This document shows, piece by piece, positions 4,986-5,408 of a stretch of DNA of 5,408 bases; the first letter of the stretch is position 1, and every line of letters begins with the position of its first letter. The notes under the pieces were generated by a model that was not told where the DNA came from, did no database searches, and saw nothing but the letters and a program-made list of their open reading frames with translations. Position numbers and translations under genes: made by a program. This DNA is from Nitrospirota bacterium (GTDB lineage: Bacteria; Nitrospirota; Thermodesulfovibrionia; UBA6902): assembly GCA_024277515.1 (NCBI GenBank), contig JAJRVB010000269.1, positions 1-5,408 of the forward strand, written 5' to 3'.

Positions 4986-5408
4986 ATGAGTCAACCTTCA
5001 TACAGTTTTCAATATGATGAATTCGGCAATACTGCAGCCCTCCTGGTCGGAACGCGGAGGGTTGGTGTAATGAGCAACAGTTACACCAACAAGGGAACCG
5101 CCTTCAGTGAAGAAGAACGTCATGACTTTGAACTGGAGGGAATGCTGCCGCCAACGGTGAGAACACTTGACCAGCAGGTCCGGATGAGTTTCTTGAAACT
5201 GGCCACCAAAAATACGGACGTTGGAAAGTATATTTTCATACGCGCCCTCTTTGACCGAAATGTTACTCTCGCCCACGCTCTCATAAAAAGTGACATAGAG
5301 GGTCTTATGAAAATAATCTACACACCCACTGTGGGGCTTGCCTGCAGGGAATATTCATCAATGTTTCGAACTGCACAGGGGCTTCATTTCTATCCCGGGA
5401 ATATTGAC
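4986..5408 (+). CDS. Malic enzyme, N-terminal part (cut by window end)
   Basis: An open frame of 141 residues running off the right edge, matching the N-terminal domain of malic enzymes (oxidative decarboxylation of malate to pyruvate and CO2 with NAD or NADP, cytoplasmic). Landmarks are TNKGTAFSEEER (34-45), LEGMLPPTVRTLDQQ (50-64), KYIFIRALFDRN (81-92), and IIYTPTVGLACREYSSMFR (110-128) containing the catalytic Tyr of the YTPTVG motif (Tyr112). The family's usual MPIVYTPTVG is MKIIYTPTVG here and NE-x-LFY is NVTLAHA, so it is a divergent member. The Rossmann domain lies beyond the window, so cofactor preference cannot be judged. Start: ATG 4986 gives an N-terminus (PSYSFQYDEFGN) that fits the family. 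ATG 4962 has a better Shine-Dalgarno. ATG 5070 has GGAGGG at 5056-5061, but starting there would remove residues that still align with the family. The gene links the cluster to C4-acid metabolism. Confidence 0.88.
   Translation, partial: MSQPSYSFQYDEFGNTAALLVGTRRVGVMSNSYTNKGTAFSEEERHDFELEGMLPPTVRTLDQQVRMSFLKLATKNTDVGKYIFIRALFDRNVTLAHALIKSDIEGLMKIIYTPTVGLACREYSSMFRTAQGLHFYPGNID

Noticed and set aside
4270..5001. 243-codon open frame on the minus strand
   Set aside because: It is antisense to the clearly real universal stress gene, rich in His, Phe and Cys, and has no recognisable domain.
4998..5276. 92-codon minus-strand frame near the right edge
   Set aside because: It is antisense to the malic enzyme, whose motifs are unmistakable on the + strand.

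Overview
The window looks like bacterial chromosome from a medium-GC Gram-negative. Two classical signal peptides for periplasmic binding proteins, a TAXI-type TRAP transporter and the style of the proteins suggest a Desulfobacterota/deltaproteobacterial anaerobe. That taxonomic call is an inference from style; there is no marker gene. All supported genes lie on the + strand and are closely spaced, so the whole window reads as one transport-and-metabolism cluster. The last gene runs off the right edge.

Layout. Positions 1-166 are a leader in which I find no firm element. 167-1375 encodes an exported LivJ-type (type I, Peripla_BP_6-like) substrate-binding protein starting at GTG. 1376-1539 is the only sizeable internal gap. 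It holds a 31-codon small ORF with a strong Shine-Dalgarno, two near-identical TTTGCA-N3-TGCARA palindromes 45 bp apart, a further GACTGT-N6-ACAGTC dyad and a weak promoter-like sequence. 1540-2514 encodes a TAXI-family TRAP solute-binding protein. 2526-2554 is a perfect 14-bp-arm palindrome resembling a dispersed REP-type element. 2571-4289 encodes the fused small plus large (DctQ-DctM, 4TM/12TM type) TRAP permease. 4345-4896 encodes a universal stress protein (UspA family). 4986-5408 is the N-terminal 141 residues of a malic enzyme.

Working model. The TAXI binding protein captures an organic acid in the periplasm and hands it to the fused permease, which imports it using an ion gradient. 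The UspA-family protein may tune the transporter, as TeaD does for the ectoine TRAP system TeaABC. The downstream malic enzyme would decarboxylate malate to pyruvate, so a C4-dicarboxylate or related acid is a reasonable substrate guess, but nothing in the sequence fixes it. The first binding protein belongs to a different transporter class (ABC). No ABC permease or ATPase gene is visible in the window, so it is either the tail of an upstream ABC cluster or an orphan sensor/binding protein. I see no RNA gene, CRISPR array, transposase or integrase. The most unusual structure is the 1376-1539 gap and its paired palindromes.
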